In this document: positions 1 to 11,426 of the stretch, piece by piece
How positions within the stretch are numbered: the first letter of the stretch is position 1
How the letters are laid out: each line of letters opens with the position of its first letter
Source: JBOHSA01 sp050732995
Lineage (GTDB): Bacteria > Gemmatimonadota > Gemmatimonadetes > Gemmatimonadales > GWC2-71-9
Length of the DNA: 23,821 nt
NCBI GenBank assembly: GCA_050732995.1
Contig: JBOHSA010000168.1
Coordinates: 1 to 23,821, forward strand
Direction: 5' to 3'
Program-made: the position numbers and the translations under genes
Notes under the pieces: generated by a model
The model's input: only the letters and a program-made list of their open reading frames with translations
What the model was told of the DNA's origin: nothing
Database searches by the model: none

Positions 1-2418
<2,418 letters not shown>

Positions 2419-2435
<17 letters not shown>

Positions 2436-3371
2436 CGACCACTTCCCGCAGCGTGTCGTCGAGCGAGCGCCGGGGCGCCCACCCGGTCGCAGCGCGGAGC
2501 TTCGCGGCGTCGCCCACGAGGTGCGGCCGGGCGTCGGGACGCACTTCGCCGGCATCCCGCTCCCGCACCGGGTGCACGCCGATCAGCGCTTCGAGCTTGG
2601 CATGCACGGTCTCCAGCGTGACCCCCTGACCCGACGCGACGTTGTACGTCTCTCCCGGACGTCCCTTCGTCAGGAGCCCGATGTAGGCGTCGACCACGTC
2701 CTCGACGTGGAGGAAGTCCCGAACCGGAGTCAGGTCGCCTACCGTAACGGCCGGCGCGCCGAGTCGCTTGGCTTCGAGCAGTACGCGGGCGCGCCGAGCG
2801 ACCCAGAACTCGGCGGACTGGCCGGGACCGATGTGCGGGAACGGGCGCGCGACCACGACCCGGAGCCCCGTGCACCGCCACGTCTGGAGCGCCGCGAGCT
2901 CGGCGCCGAGCTTGCTCGCCGCATACGCCGTAGTCGGCCCGACCGGGTCGGTCTCCCGGTACGGGCGGTCCGCACCCCGACTGTAGACCTCCGCGCTCGA
3001 CGCGACGAGCAGCAGCGGGTCCGATCCCGCGCGCCCTCGCGCTCCGGCCAGGGCCTCCGCCACCAGCGCCGTTCCGCCGGCGTTCACCGCCCACGCCGCC
3101 GCCGGCTTCGCGTTAGCTGCTCTCACCGAGGCGATGCCTGCGAGATGGATGACCGCATCGCACGGTCCCTCGAGGAACGCCGTGACCGACGTTCGGTCAG
3201 TGACGTCGAGGCGGACCCACTCGAGGTGCCCCCTCCCCTCCCCCCTGCCGGACCCCGGGCTCGCCGCCGGCCCTTCCGCTCCGCACCCCCCGCGCACGTC
3301 GTGGCCGCAGTCGTGCAGGCGCTGCACGAGGCAGCGCCCCACGAAGCCGTTCGCCCCCGTGACGCGCACGT

Positions 3372-3375
<4 letters not shown>
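2419..3375 (-). CDS. rmd: NAD(P)-dependent sugar-nucleotide reductase, likely GDP-6-deoxy-D-mannose reductase
   Basis: This is an extended-SDR (epimerase family) protein of about 318 residues. It probably reduces the 4-keto intermediate made by Gmd to GDP-D-rhamnose. The Rossmann motif GANGFVG is at residues 7-13, the Ser/Glu of ASSAEVY lie near 126-129, and the catalytic pair is Y151/K155 (YAASK). I chose GTG 3375 because it forms a GTGA overlap with the gmd stop and sits directly before the NVRVTGANG strand; the upstream extension is only gmd read in another frame. Residues 30-50 are a Gly/Pro-rich insertion coded by a low-complexity C-rich stretch near 3230-3260. A 4-epimerase/reductase giving GDP-fucose-type products is possible, but the size and pairing with gmd fit Rmd better. 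Family assignment is firm; the exact product is inferred. Confidence 0.8.
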
Positions 3376-4391
<1,016 letters not shown>

Positions 4392-4412
4392 TCTTCCGCC
4401 GGATCGTGGTCC

Positions 4413-4604
4413 ATGGCTCGAGTTTGTGACATTTGTGGCAAGGGGCCCGTCACGGGCCACAACATCAGCCACGCCAACAACAAGACCAATCGCCGCTGGT
4501 ATCCCAACCTGCAGCGCGTGCGGGCCATGGTGGACGGCACGGCGCGGCGTCTGCGGGTGTGCACCCGCTGCCTCAAGTCGAATCGCGTCGCCAAGGCCTC
4601 GTAG
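4413..4604 (+). CDS. rpmB: 50S ribosomal protein L28 (bL28)
   Basis: This is a 63-residue basic protein with the L28 signature: MARVCDICGKGPVTGHN, then SHANNKTNRRWYPNLQ, then a C-terminal RVCTRCLKSN. The two CxxC pairs (C5/C8 and a second pair near residue 50) mark the zinc-binding C+ form. It is the only ribosomal gene here on the plus strand, and it faces rplQ across a shared terminator. The start is ATG 4413; a longer upstream frame exists but is the shadow of gmd. Confidence 0.96.
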   Translation: MARVCDICGKGPVTGHNISHANNKTNRRWYPNLQRVRAMVDGTARRLRVCTRCLKSNRVAKAS

Positions 4605-4624
4605 CCGACCTCGTCGCTAACGAA

Positions 4625-4650
4625 GAGGGGGACCCTTCGGGGTCCCCCTC
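4625..4650. terminator. Bidirectional terminator between rpmB and rplQ
   Basis: A perfect 11-bp stem (GAGGGGGACCC / GGGTCCCCCTC) closes a TTCG loop, giving the extra-stable C(UUCG)G tetraloop. It lies in the 85-bp gap between the convergent rpmB and rplQ stops. The flanks on both strands are only moderately T-rich, so termination efficiency is uncertain, but symmetry and position suit both genes. Confidence 0.85.
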
Positions 4651-4689
4651 GCGGTTTCGCGCCCCCCCTCCACCGTCCCCGTCGGGCCC

Positions 4690-5046
4690 CTACTCACCCA
4701 ACAGTTCGATCCGGGCGACTTCGGCGCCGTCGCCGGCCCGATGGCCCAGCTTCACGATGCGGGTGTAGCCCCCGGGCCGGGCGGCGAAGCGCTTGCCGAG
4801 CTCGGCGAACAGCCGGTGCGTCACGGCCCGGTCCTTGAGGCGCCGCTCCACCTGCCGTCGCGCGTGCAGGTCACCGCGCCGCGCCAGCGTGATGAGCCGC
4901 TCGGCGAACGGTCGCAGCTCCTTGGCCTTGGCCTCGGTCGTCACGATCCGATCGTGGCGGAACAGGCTGGTCGCGAGGTTATTGAGCGTCGCCTTCTTGT
5001 GGCTCGCCGTCCGGGAGAGCTGGCGACCCTTGGCGCGGTGCCGCAT
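4690..5046 (-). CDS. rplQ: 50S ribosomal protein L17 (bL17)
   Basis: This is a 118-residue protein opening MRHRAKGRQLSRTASHKKA, followed by LNNLATSLFRHDRIVTT and AKELRPFAERLITLARRG, all diagnostic of bL17. It is the last gene of the alpha operon. Its ATG overlaps the rpoA TAA by one base (TAATG), so ribosomes probably reinitiate. Transcription is likely ended by the hairpin at 4625-4650. Length and C-terminus (YTRIVKLGHRAGDGAEVARIEL) are normal. Confidence 0.97.
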   Translation of the reverse strand: MRHRAKGRQLSRTASHKKATLNNLATSLFRHDRIVTTEAKAKELRPFAERLITLARRGDLHARRQVERRLKDRAVTHRLFAELGKRFAARPGGYTRIVKLGHRAGDGAEVARIELLGE

Positions 5047-6119
5047 TACTCTTCCTCGCCCTCGGTGAGCTGCGCCTGCGGCGGCGTGCCGGGATCGAGC
5101 ACCCGCAGCTCGCCCTCGACTTCGTCGAACCGCATCCCGAAGTTCAGCTGCTCGCGGCGCAGCACTTCGGCGATCTCGCCCAACGCCTTTTCTCCGACGT
5201 TCTTCACCTTGAGCAGGTCCTCTTCCTGGTACTGTACGAGGTCGGCCAGGGTGCGGATGCTGGAGTTCTTGAGCGAGTTGACCGAGCGCACCGAGAGACC
5301 CACGTCGTCGATCGAGCGGGCCAGGAGGTCCTTGAGCAGGCCGCTTGCGGCAGCGGTCGCCTCGCCCCCGCCGTTGCTGCCCGCCGCCGCGGCGACCATC
5401 GGCACTTTGCCGAAATCCACGAAGAACCGGAAGTGCTCCTGGGCCAGCGCGGCCGCGTAGGCGACGGCGTCCTCGGGGGAAATCGTCCCGTTGGTCTCGA
5501 CCATCAGCGTCAGCCGGTCGTAGTCGGTGCGCTGCCCGACGCGCGTCTCCGCCACCGTGAAATTGGCGCGCCGGACCGGGTTGTAGATCGAATCGATGCG
5601 CACGACGTCGACCGGCATGGTGCGGTCGATCGGGTGCTGCTCCGCCTCGACATAGCCGCGGCCCTTGTTGACGTACAGCTCACCGCCGATCTCGCGCTCG
5701 TCCTGGAGCGTGAACAACAGCTGGTCCGGATTCACGACGGTGACCGAGCCGTGGCTCTCGATGTCGTGCGCGTACACGGGCCCCGCCTTCTCGGCCTTGA
5801 TATGGAGCACCGCTTCGTCGACGTCGGGGGCGACCACGAGGGTGAGTTGTTTGAGCCGTTGGATGATCTGGTGCACGTCTTCGACCACCCCCGGGATCGT
5901 CTGGTGCTCGTGGACGACGCCGTCGAGCCGGAAGGCCCAGACGGCGGCGCCGCGCAGCGAGGAGAGCAGCATGCGCCGGAGGGAGTTGCCGAGGGTGTAG
6001 CCGTAGCCGCGCTCGAGCGGTTGCAGGCGGAACTCGGCGGCGTTCGGATTGTCCTCGCGCTTGGTCATTTCGACCAGGTGCGGTCGGACCAGGCCCGTCA
6101 CATCGAGAGTCGTGATCAC
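5046..6119 (-). CDS. rpoA: DNA-directed RNA polymerase alpha subunit
   Basis: RpoA dimerises to nucleate RNA polymerase assembly; its C-terminal domain contacts UP elements and activators. The protein is 357 residues from GTG 6119. The N-terminal domain shows LQPLERGYGYTLGNSLRRML and LLSSLRGAAVWAFRLDGVVH. A flexible Ala/Gly linker around residues 255-280 precedes the C-terminal domain with LLARSIDDVGLSVRSVNSLK and VKNVGEKALGEIAEVL. The open frame continues upstream to 6230 but there only shadows rpsD. GTG 6119 forms a GTGA overlap with the rpsD stop and starts the typical strand ITTLDVTGLVRPHLVE. The C-terminal tail after the HhH motifs is rich in acidic residues. Confidence 0.97.
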   Translation of the reverse strand: MITTLDVTGLVRPHLVEMTKREDNPNAAEFRLQPLERGYGYTLGNSLRRMLLSSLRGAAVWAFRLDGVVHEHQTIPGVVEDVHQIIQRLKQLTLVVAPDVDEAVLHIKAEKAGPVYAHDIESHGSVTVVNPDQLLFTLQDEREIGGELYVNKGRGYVEAEQHPIDRTMPVDVVRIDSIYNPVRRANFTVAETRVGQRTDYDRLTLMVETNGTISPEDAVAYAAALAQEHFRFFVDFGKVPMVAAAAGSNGGGEATAAASGLLKDLLARSIDDVGLSVRSVNSLKNSSIRTLADLVQYQEEDLLKVKNVGEKALGEIAEVLRREQLNFGMRFDEVEGELRVLDPGTPPQAQLTEGEEE

Positions 6120-6751
6120 TTGGAATAGAGCTCGACGATTAGCTGTTCTTGCGCGGCGATCGGGATGGCGTCGCGGGTCGGCCGCTCCGTCATTCGCCCC
6201 AGCGCCTTGTCGGGGTCGACTTGAATCCACGAAACCGGCTGCGTCCGGCCGAAGTGCTCGAGCGCGACCCGGATGAGCGTGAGCTCGCGACTCGCCTCGG
6301 CCACTTTCACTTCATCCCCGGGCCGCACCCGGTAGGACGGGATGTCCACGGTGCGCCCGTTGACGTGGATGTGGCGGTGCCGCACCAGTTGCCGGGCCTG
6401 CCGCCGCGAGGTGGCGAACCCCATCCGGTAGACCAGGTTGTCCAGCCGGCTCTCGAGCGCGACCAGGAGCGCTTCGCCGGTCACGCCGGGCTCCCGGAGC
6501 ACGCGCTCGAAGATGTTGCGGAACTGGCGCTCGGAGAGACCGTAGATCCGCTTGACCTTCTGCTTCTCCCGCAGCTGCTTGGCGTACTCGGACGCCTTGC
6601 GACGCCGGCCGGTCGACTGGCCGTGCATGCCGGGGGCATACGCGCGCCGCTCAACGGCACACTTCTCGGTCAGGCAGCGCGTGCCCTTGAGGAACAGCTT
6701 CGTGCCCTCGCGGCGGCACAGCTTGCAGGCGGGTCCCGTGTAGCGCGCCAT
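6116..6751 (-). CDS. rpsD: 30S ribosomal protein S4 (uS4)
   Basis: This 211-residue protein nucleates 30S assembly by binding 16S rRNA, and in many bacteria it represses the alpha operon at translation. It has the zinc-type N-terminus MARYTGPACKLCRREG with CxxC at 9/12 and further Cys at 26 and 31. MHGQSTGRRRKASEYAKQLR and the S4 RNA-binding domain SRLDNLVYRMGFATSRRQAR follow, then VRHRHIHVNGRTVDIPSYRV. Its stop overlaps the rpoA GTG. The gap to rpsK is 3 nt. Confidence 0.97.
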   Translation of the reverse strand: MARYTGPACKLCRREGTKLFLKGTRCLTEKCAVERRAYAPGMHGQSTGRRRKASEYAKQLREKQKVKRIYGLSERQFRNIFERVLREPGVTGEALLVALESRLDNLVYRMGFATSRRQARQLVRHRHIHVNGRTVDIPSYRVRPGDEVKVAEASRELTLIRVALEHFGRTQPVSWIQVDPDKALGRMTERPTRDAIPIAAQEQLIVELYSK

Positions 6752-6754
6752 GGG

Positions 6755-7147
6755 TCAGACCCGCCGCTTCTTGGGCGGCCGGCACCCGTTGTGGGGAATC
6801 GGCGTGACGTCGCGAATCGAGCGCACCTGCAGGCCAGCCGTGGCGAGGGCCTGGATGGCCGATTCCCGCCCGGAGCCGGGACCCTGGACCCGCACGTGCA
6901 CGCGCCGCACGCCCAGGTTGACCGCCTCCCGCGCCGCCTGCTCGGCCGCGACCGTCGCCGCGAACGGGGTGGATTTCTTGGAGCCTTTGAACCCCGCCTT
7001 GCCGGACGAGCCCCAGGCGAGGGCGTTCCCCTGCAGGTCCGTGATCGTGATGAGCGTATTGTTGAACGTCGCCGTGATGTGGGCGATGCCCTCCGCCTCG
7101 ACGACCTTCTTGGCGCGCTTGGCGCCCGTGGCTTTCGCTTGAGCCAT
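6755..7147 (-). CDS. rpsK: 30S ribosomal protein S11 (uS11)
   Basis: This is a 130-residue platform protein. Diagnostic blocks are HITATFNNTLITITDLQGNA, SSGKAGFKGSKKSTPFAA, VRRVHVRVQGPGSGRESAI and the C-terminal IRDVTPIPHNGCRPPKKRRV. The Lys/Ala-rich N-terminal 14 residues are typical. Its ATG directly abuts the rpsM stop (TAA then ATG), consistent with coupled translation. Confidence 0.97.
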   Translation of the reverse strand: MAQAKATGAKRAKKVVEAEGIAHITATFNNTLITITDLQGNALAWGSSGKAGFKGSKKSTPFAATVAAEQAAREAVNLGVRRVHVRVQGPGSGRESAIQALATAGLQVRSIRDVTPIPHNGCRPPKKRRV

Positions 7148-7531
7148 TTACTTTTTCAAGATGGGCTTTTTCTTGCCCGCGATGGCGCGCCGGGGTCCCT
7201 TCTTCGTCCGCGCATTCGTGTGCGTGCGCTGGCCGCGCACCGGCAGATTCTTGCGATGGCGGCCGCCCCGATAGGTGCCGATGTCCATCAATCGCTTGAT
7301 GTTCATCGCCACTTCGGTGCGCAGCGCCCCTTCCACCTTGTAGTCGCGCTCGATCACCTGGCGCAGCCGTGCGACTTCCGCGTCCCGCAGGTCGCGCACC
7401 CGGGCGTCGGGATTGACACCCGTTTCCGCGAGGATCTTGCGCGCGTTGTTCGGGCCGATCCCGTAGATGTAGGGCAGCGCGTACTGGATCTTCTTCTCAC
7501 GCGGCAGATCCACACCGGCAATACGTGCCAC
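7148..7531 (-). CDS. rpsM: 30S ribosomal protein S13 (uS13)
   Basis: This is a 127-residue head protein contacting tRNA and the 50S bridge. It opens MARIAGVDLPREKKIQYALP, continues YIYGIGPNNARKILAETGV with the helix-hairpin-helix segment, and ends with GQRTHTNARTKKGPRRAIAG and a Lys-rich tail. It starts 3 nt after the rpmJ stop. Confidence 0.97.
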   Translation of the reverse strand: MARIAGVDLPREKKIQYALPYIYGIGPNNARKILAETGVNPDARVRDLRDAEVARLRQVIERDYKVEGALRTEVAMNIKRLMDIGTYRGGRHRKNLPVRGQRTHTNARTKKGPRRAIAGKKKPILKK

Positions 7532-7534
7532 GCG

Positions 7535-7651
7535 CTAGCCCTGCCGCTGCTTGTGCTTGGGGTTTCGCTTGCAGATCACGCGGATCACGCCCCGCCGCTT
7601 GATCACCTTGCAATGTTCACAGATCGGCCGGACGCTCGAACGTACCTTCAA
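7535..7651 (-). CDS. rpmJ: 50S ribosomal protein L36 (bL36)
   Basis: This is a 38-residue protein that standard ORF length cut-offs miss. It reads MKVRSSVRPICEHCKVIKRR, then GVIRVICKRNPKHKQRQG. The zinc ribbon is C11, C14, C27 and H33, the conserved C+ form. The start is TTG at 7651, preceded by GAGGGT at suitable spacing; no in-frame ATG or GTG gives the conserved KVRSSV beginning. It is the first gene of the alpha operon here. infA, adk and secY, often upstream, are absent. Confidence 0.95.
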   Translation of the reverse strand: MKVRSSVRPICEHCKVIKRRGVIRVICKRNPKHKQRQG

Positions 7652-7688
7652 CGGACCCTCGCGGAGAAATTTTCCAACTCAGTCTTGA

Positions 7689-7717
7689 ACAATAGCCGGG
7701 CCCGTAAGTCCACGCAA
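7689..7717 (-). promoter_or_regulatory. Promoter of the rpmJ-rpsM-rpsK-rpsD-rpoA-rplQ operon
   Basis: On the minus strand TTGCGT (7717-7712) and TATTGT (7694-7689) are separated by exactly 17 bp. Transcription would start near 7682 and give a leader of about 30 nt before the rpmJ TTG. This fits the gene order, since the next upstream gene ends only 10 bp before the -35. No terminator separates that gene from the operon, so read-through is also likely. Confidence 0.55.
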
Positions 7718-7726
7718 GGGGCGCGA

Positions 7727-8128
7727 TTAGGGCGCGCTGCGCAACTCCACCAACACCCAACGCTCCCCCTGCCGGCGGAACCCCAAAAACAGGGTCTCCC
7801 GCCGCAGGTCCGCCGTCCCGGCCACCACGAACACTCGCTCCAGTTCCACGAACCCCCGACCCTGCTCCACTTCGCGCAGCGCCGTGACGTCCAGCGACCG
7901 CTCTTCCGCGGCTCGGAAGTAACGCCGGAGCAGCTCGGCCGCTTGCGCCCGCCCGAGGGCAGCGGACGGGTCCGCGCCCGCGATCTGAAGCACTAAAGAG
8001 GGGCTCTGCGCGACCAATCCTTGGGCGTCATGCGCCAACCACGCATCGCGCGCCCGTCGAGCCGCGTCGGCGAGGGAGGCTTGAGCGGCGACCCACAAAC
8101 CCACCACTACCAGGACAAGCCGGCTCAT
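7727..8128 (-). CDS. Secreted NTF2/SnoaL-like protein of unknown function
   Basis: This is a 133-residue protein with a short hydrophobic signal-like N-terminus (MSRLVLVVVGLWVAAQASLA). Alternating helix and strand then resemble the NTF2-like/DUF4783 fold: ARDAWLAHDAQGLVAQ, LRRYFRAAEERSLDVTALRE, then paired strands FVELERVFVVAG and TLFLGFRRQGERWVLVELRS. No catalytic motif is visible. Its ATG overlaps the pyrF stop (ATGA), and it ends just before the ribosomal operon promoter. The fold call rests on pattern only. Confidence 0.75.
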   Translation of the reverse strand: MSRLVLVVVGLWVAAQASLADAARRARDAWLAHDAQGLVAQSPSLVLQIAGADPSAALGRAQAAELLRRYFRAAEERSLDVTALREVEQGRGFVELERVFVVAGTADLRRETLFLGFRRQGERWVLVELRSAP

Positions 8129-8811
8129 AGACTCTCCACCAAACCGCGGAAGGCCGCGACCGGGTCCGCGGCCCGAGTGATCGGCCGGCCTACCACGAGG
8201 TGCGTGGCACCTTGCCGCACGGCGTCGCGGGCGGACACGGTGCGCGCGTGGTCCTCAGCCTCCGCCCCCCCCCCATCCCCCGCCGCCCGGATCCCCGGGA
8301 CCACGATCCACGGCCCGGCCCCGAGCGCCTCTCGCAGCAGCCCGACTTCCCGTCCCGAGGCGACGACGCCCCGCAGGCCGGCGTGTATAGCGTTGCGTGC
8401 CAAGCGCTCCGCCTCGAGGCCCAGATCCGGCACGCCGCGTCCGACGACCTGCTCGAACCCGCCGGCATCGTGCGACGTCAGCACGGTTATTCCCACGAGG
8501 GGGAGGTCGCCGGCCGCCTGCGACGCGGCCGCGAGCATGGCCGGCCCACCCAAGCAATGGACGGTCGCCATCGCGACCCCAAGGTCGCGCGCCGCGGCCA
8601 CGGCTCCCGACACGGTACTGGGGATGTCGTGCCACTTGAGATCCAGGAACACCCGGACGCCGCGGGCCGCGAACTCCCGCACCAGTGCCGGCCCCTCGCG
8701 CACGTAGAGCACGGGGCCGAGCTTGGCCCACTCAAGCCCCGGGAGGCGACTCGCGAGGGTCAGAGCCTCGCGGCCGCTCGGCAGATCGAACGCCACGATT
8801 AGCTCAGCCAT
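8125..8811 (-). CDS. pyrF: Orotidine 5'-phosphate decarboxylase
   Basis: PyrF makes UMP from OMP, the last step of de novo pyrimidine synthesis. The protein is 228 residues. It shows the substrate strand AELIVAFDLPS, K30 in WAKLGP, and the catalytic D-x-K-x-x-x-D array as DLKWHDIPSTV (D57, K59, D62). VVPGIRAAGDGGG is the phosphate loop before the C-terminal VVGRPITRAADPVAAF. The usual GDQ after the PGIR loop is replaced by a Gly-rich stretch coded by a 10-bp G run (8265-8274). It overlaps pyrD by 8 nt. Confidence 0.95.
   Translation of the reverse strand: MAELIVAFDLPSGREALTLASRLPGLEWAKLGPVLYVREGPALVREFAARGVRVFLDLKWHDIPSTVSGAVAAARDLGVAMATVHCLGGPAMLAAASQAAGDLPLVGITVLTSHDAGGFEQVVGRGVPDLGLEAERLARNAIHAGLRGVVASGREVGLLREALGAGPWIVVPGIRAAGDGGGAEAEDHARTVSARDAVRQGATHLVVGRPITRAADPVAAFRGLVESL
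8265..8274. repeat. 10-bp C/G homopolymer inside pyrF
   Basis: Ten consecutive C on the plus strand (G in the coding strand) encode the Gly run after the PGIRAAGD loop of PyrF. The frame is intact. Length change by one base would truncate PyrF. Confidence 0.8.
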
Positions 8812-9649
8812 CGGCGAGTGCGCGGGCGATGCGCTCCGGCACCCGGGGGTCCGCCAGCGCTGCGGTGCCGATCGCGATCAGGGTGGCGCCGGCACGCAGG
8901 TACTGGCGCGCGTCGTCCGCCGTGCGGATGCCGCCCACGCCGATGACCGGGAGCTCGACGCGCTCGCGGACCCGGCAGGTGGCGAGCACGCCGATCGGCA
9001 GGAGCGCGGGCCCGCTCACCCCGCCCGAGCCGTTGCCCAACCGGGCGTCGAGCGTCCCGGGGATCGTGTTCACCAGGCTCACGGCGTCGGCGCCCTGGTC
9101 CCCGGCCACCCGTGCCAGGGCGGCGATGTCGGGGAGCACCGGAGACAGTTTCACGACCAGGGGCCGGGTGGCGACCCGGCGGCACCGGCCGACGAGCTCG
9201 GCGAGCGCCGGCTCCGAGGCGCCGAACTCCAATCCCCCGGCCGCCGTATTCGGACACGACGCATTGATCTCAAACGCCGTCACGGCCTCGATTCCGGTGA
9301 GCGCTTCGATGACGCGGACGTAGTCGTCGATGGTGGCCCCCGCCACGTTCACCAGGACGCGCGCGCGCCGCAGTGTCCCGGCGAGCCACGGGAGCTCGTG
9401 GGCGCGCACCACGTCGAGCCCCGGATTGGCGAGCCCCACGGCGTTGAGCATGCCGCCCGGGAACTCCGCCACGCGGGGGGTGGGATGCCCGCGGCGCGGC
9501 TCCGGGGTCACCGCCTTTGTGATCAGGCCGCCCAGGGCGTCGAGGTCGATCACGCCGGCGACCTCGCGGCCGAAACCGGCCGTGCCGGCTGCCAGGAGGA
9601 CCGGGTTCTGGAAGCTGGCGCCGAGCACCGTGACGGGCGACGCCGTCAT
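8804..9649 (-). CDS. pyrD: Dihydroorotate dehydrogenase, class 1B catalytic subunit
   Basis: This FMN enzyme oxidises dihydroorotate to orotate. The 281-residue protein shows NPVLLAAGTAGFG (typical of class 1B), GLITKAVTPEPRRG with K45, NAVGLANPG, and the catalytic cysteine C132 in EINASCPNT. That Cys marks the class 1 enzymes rather than the Ser of class 2. LIAIGTAALADPRVPERIA is the usual C-terminal phosphate-site helix. Class 1B normally partners with the iron-sulfur/FAD subunit PyrK, which is not in this window. Its ATG overlaps the amidase stop (ATGA). It is slightly short for the family, with no missing motif. Confidence 0.94.
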   Translation of the reverse strand: MTASPVTVLGASFQNPVLLAAGTAGFGREVAGVIDLDALGGLITKAVTPEPRRGHPTPRVAEFPGGMLNAVGLANPGLDVVRAHELPWLAGTLRRARVLVNVAGATIDDYVRVIEALTGIEAVTAFEINASCPNTAAGGLEFGASEPALAELVGRCRRVATRPLVVKLSPVLPDIAALARVAGDQGADAVSLVNTIPGTLDARLGNGSGGVSGPALLPIGVLATCRVRERVELPVIGVGGIRTADDARQYLRAGATLIAIGTAALADPRVPERIARALADG

Positions 9650-10905
9650 GGCCGGTCCCGCACCCCGCGCCCGGCGCCGAACACGACCTTCCGCTCGAAC
9701 TCGAGCAGGTAGGCGACGATCCCGTCCGCGACGGCGTTGACGATCTTGCGCTGTCCCAGGCTGGAGGCGATGAACGCCGCGTCGGTGCGGTTGGTGGCGA
9801 ACCCCACTTCCAGGAGGATCGCGGGCCGCCGCGCGCGCGACAGCACCATGAAGCCCGCCTGCTGCACCCCGCGGTTCTCGCCCGGATGAATGGCCGCCAC
9901 TTTGGCCTGCACCAGATCGGCGAGCCGCGCCGACTCCCGGAGGTATTCGTTCTGCTGTAGATCCCGCAGAATGAAGCCCAGATCGCCGTCCAACGCCGCG
10001 GGCGTGCCCATCTCGAACCGGATCGCTTCGTTCTCCGTTTTCGCCACGCGCTTCTGGTCTTCGGTCTTCGCGTCGGACAGGAAGTAAGTTTCCGCCCCGG
10101 TCACCGCCGTCCGGCGCCGTCCCTCCGGCATGGCGTTGACGTGAATGCTGACGAAGAGATCGCAGTCGTCCGTGCAGTGCGGGCCTCGATCCATCAGGTC
10201 GACGAGGGTGTCGGTCGCGCGGGTCAGGGTCGCGACGAGACCGCGCCGGGTGAGCTCGGCCCGCAGCAGCCGGCCGATTGCCAGCGTCACGTCCTTTTCG
10301 AACAGGCCGGACGGGAGGTAGAGCCCCAGGTTGCCGGGATCGGGCCCGCCGTGCCCGGGGTCGATGACGATGGCGTGCGGCTGGCGCAGGCCTGTGACGG
10401 GGTGCGGCGCGGACGTCGGGAGAGCCGAGGCCGGTCCCCCACCCCCGCCGGGGGGCGGGGAGGCGCGGACGGGCAGCGCGGCGACCGGCGCCACGACCTC
10501 CAGCCGGGCCGCGGCGGGGTCCCAGCGGTAGCGTCCGCCGAGGGCCCGCGGCACCGATACCACCAGCCAGTGGAGGGGCAGGAAGAGCGTGTCGCGCGCG
10601 AGATACGGCCCGCCCACCAGGGAGTACACGACGCCGCCGGTCCGCACATAGGGGGCGCCGAGCTCGAAGATGAAGCTCGTGCCGCCGAGGCCCACCGTCG
10701 CCCGGGCGCCATGCAGCGCGATCTGGAGCCCGAGCGGGCCGGCGAGCAGCGGCGCCGCAATCGCGGCCACCTCGCGCTCCTCGGTCACCGGGACGCTCGT
10801 TTCGCCCCGCTCCGTCGCGATGACCACCGCCTGGGGAGGAACCGGGACGGCGCCCCGATGGGAGAGCAGAGCGGTCGCGCAGAGCAGCAGCGGCGCCCGG
10901 GTCAC
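9646..10905 (-). CDS. N-acetylmuramoyl-L-alanine amidase (Amidase_3) with N-terminal accessory domain
   Basis: This zinc amidase cleaves the lactyl bond between MurNAc and the stem peptide. The protein is 419 residues. A signal-like N-terminus (about 1-25) is followed by a beta-rich region to about 140 that resembles the copper-amine-oxidase-N/AMIN-type accessory fold. A Pro/Gly-rich linker spans 148-172, and the catalytic domain runs from 175 to the end. Zinc ligands and general acid are recognisable: H185 (VIDPGHGGPDPGN), E203 (FEKDVTLAI), H255 (FVSIHVNA) and E366 (ILLEVGFATN). RRPAILLEVGF and RGVQQAGFMVL are typical. Its start overlaps the smpB stop (ATGA). It could act in daughter-cell separation; I cannot assign AmiA/B/C type. 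Confidence 0.92.
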   Translation of the reverse strand: MTRAPLLLCATALLSHRGAVPVPPQAVVIATERGETSVPVTEEREVAAIAAPLLAGPLGLQIALHGARATVGLGGTSFIFELGAPYVRTGGVVYSLVGGPYLARDTLFLPLHWLVVSVPRALGGRYRWDPAAARLEVVAPVAALPVRASPPPGGGGGPASALPTSAPHPVTGLRQPHAIVIDPGHGGPDPGNLGLYLPSGLFEKDVTLAIGRLLRAELTRRGLVATLTRATDTLVDLMDRGPHCTDDCDLFVSIHVNAMPEGRRRTAVTGAETYFLSDAKTEDQKRVAKTENEAIRFEMGTPAALDGDLGFILRDLQQNEYLRESARLADLVQAKVAAIHPGENRGVQQAGFMVLSRARRPAILLEVGFATNRTDAAFIASSLGQRKIVNAVADGIVAYLLEFERKVVFGAGRGVRDRP

Positions 10906-11360
10906 CGCCGGCGATCCCGGAAGGCGCGGGCGACTTCCCGCTCCGCGTCGCGCCGCTTCAGATCCTCGCGCTTGTCGTGCTGCTTCTTGGCGCGCGCCAA
11001 CGCGATCGCCACCTTGGCGATGCCGTCCCGGAAATACAGCTCGAGCGGAACCAGCGTGAGGCCCTTGCGGGTCGTGGCGCCGAACAGACGGCGGATCTCA
11101 CGCTTGTGGAGCAGCAGCTTGCGGGAACGCGCCGGCGGCGGGTTGTTATAGCTGCCGGGGGCGTAGTGGGAGATGGTCATGCCCTCGAGCCATACCTCGC
11201 CGTTGCGCACATGGGCGTAGGCCTCACCCAGGCTCGCCTTCCGGTCGCGCAACGACTTGACCTCGGTCCCCGTAAGGACGAGCCCCGCCTCCCACGTCTC
11301 CAGGAGGTGGTAGTCATGGCGCGCCCGCGGGTTACGGGCGATGGATACGTTGTCGTCCAA
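10902..11360 (-). CDS. smpB: SsrA (tmRNA)-binding protein
   Basis: SmpB delivers tmRNA to stalled ribosomes in trans-translation. The 152-residue protein shows IARNPRARHDYHLLETWEAG, LVLTGTEVKSLRDRKASLGE, AYAHVRNGEVWLEGMTISHY, and the basic tail KKQHDKREDLKRRDAEREVA. The only usable start is TTG 11360, since upstream in-frame codons include no ATG or GTG. No ribosome binding site precedes it, which fits a very short or absent leader. It heads the smpB-amidase-pyrD-pyrF chain. The tmRNA gene is not in this window. Confidence 0.96.
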   Translation of the reverse strand: MDDNVSIARNPRARHDYHLLETWEAGLVLTGTEVKSLRDRKASLGEAYAHVRNGEVWLEGMTISHYAPGSYNNPPPARSRKLLLHKREIRRLFGATTRKGLTLVPLELYFRDGIAKVAIALARAKKQHDKREDLKRRDAEREVARAFRDRRR

Positions 11361-11371
11361 GGCGTCAGGCC

Positions 11372-11400
11372 AAGATATGCGTTGACTTGAGGTTATACAA
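11372..11400 (-). promoter_or_regulatory. Possible smpB promoter, divergent from the tRNA promoter
   Basis: TTGTAT (11400-11395) and TATCTT (11377-11372) are 17 bp apart on the minus strand. Transcription would begin about 5 nt before the smpB TTG, giving a near-leaderless mRNA, in line with the missing ribosome binding site. The element interleaves with the plus-strand tRNA promoter. The matches are weak. Confidence 0.3.
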
Positions 11401-11411
11401 CGGTCTATATT
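11382..11411 (+). promoter_or_regulatory. Promoter of tRNA-Leu
   Basis: TTGACT (11382-11387) and TATATT (11406-11411) are separated by 18 bp; each matches the sigma-70 consensus at 5 of 6 positions. The start site would fall about 7 bp later, just before the tRNA 5' end at 11427. This is the best promoter match in the window. Confidence 0.8.
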
Positions 11412-11426
11412 CGCCGTTCCGAAGCC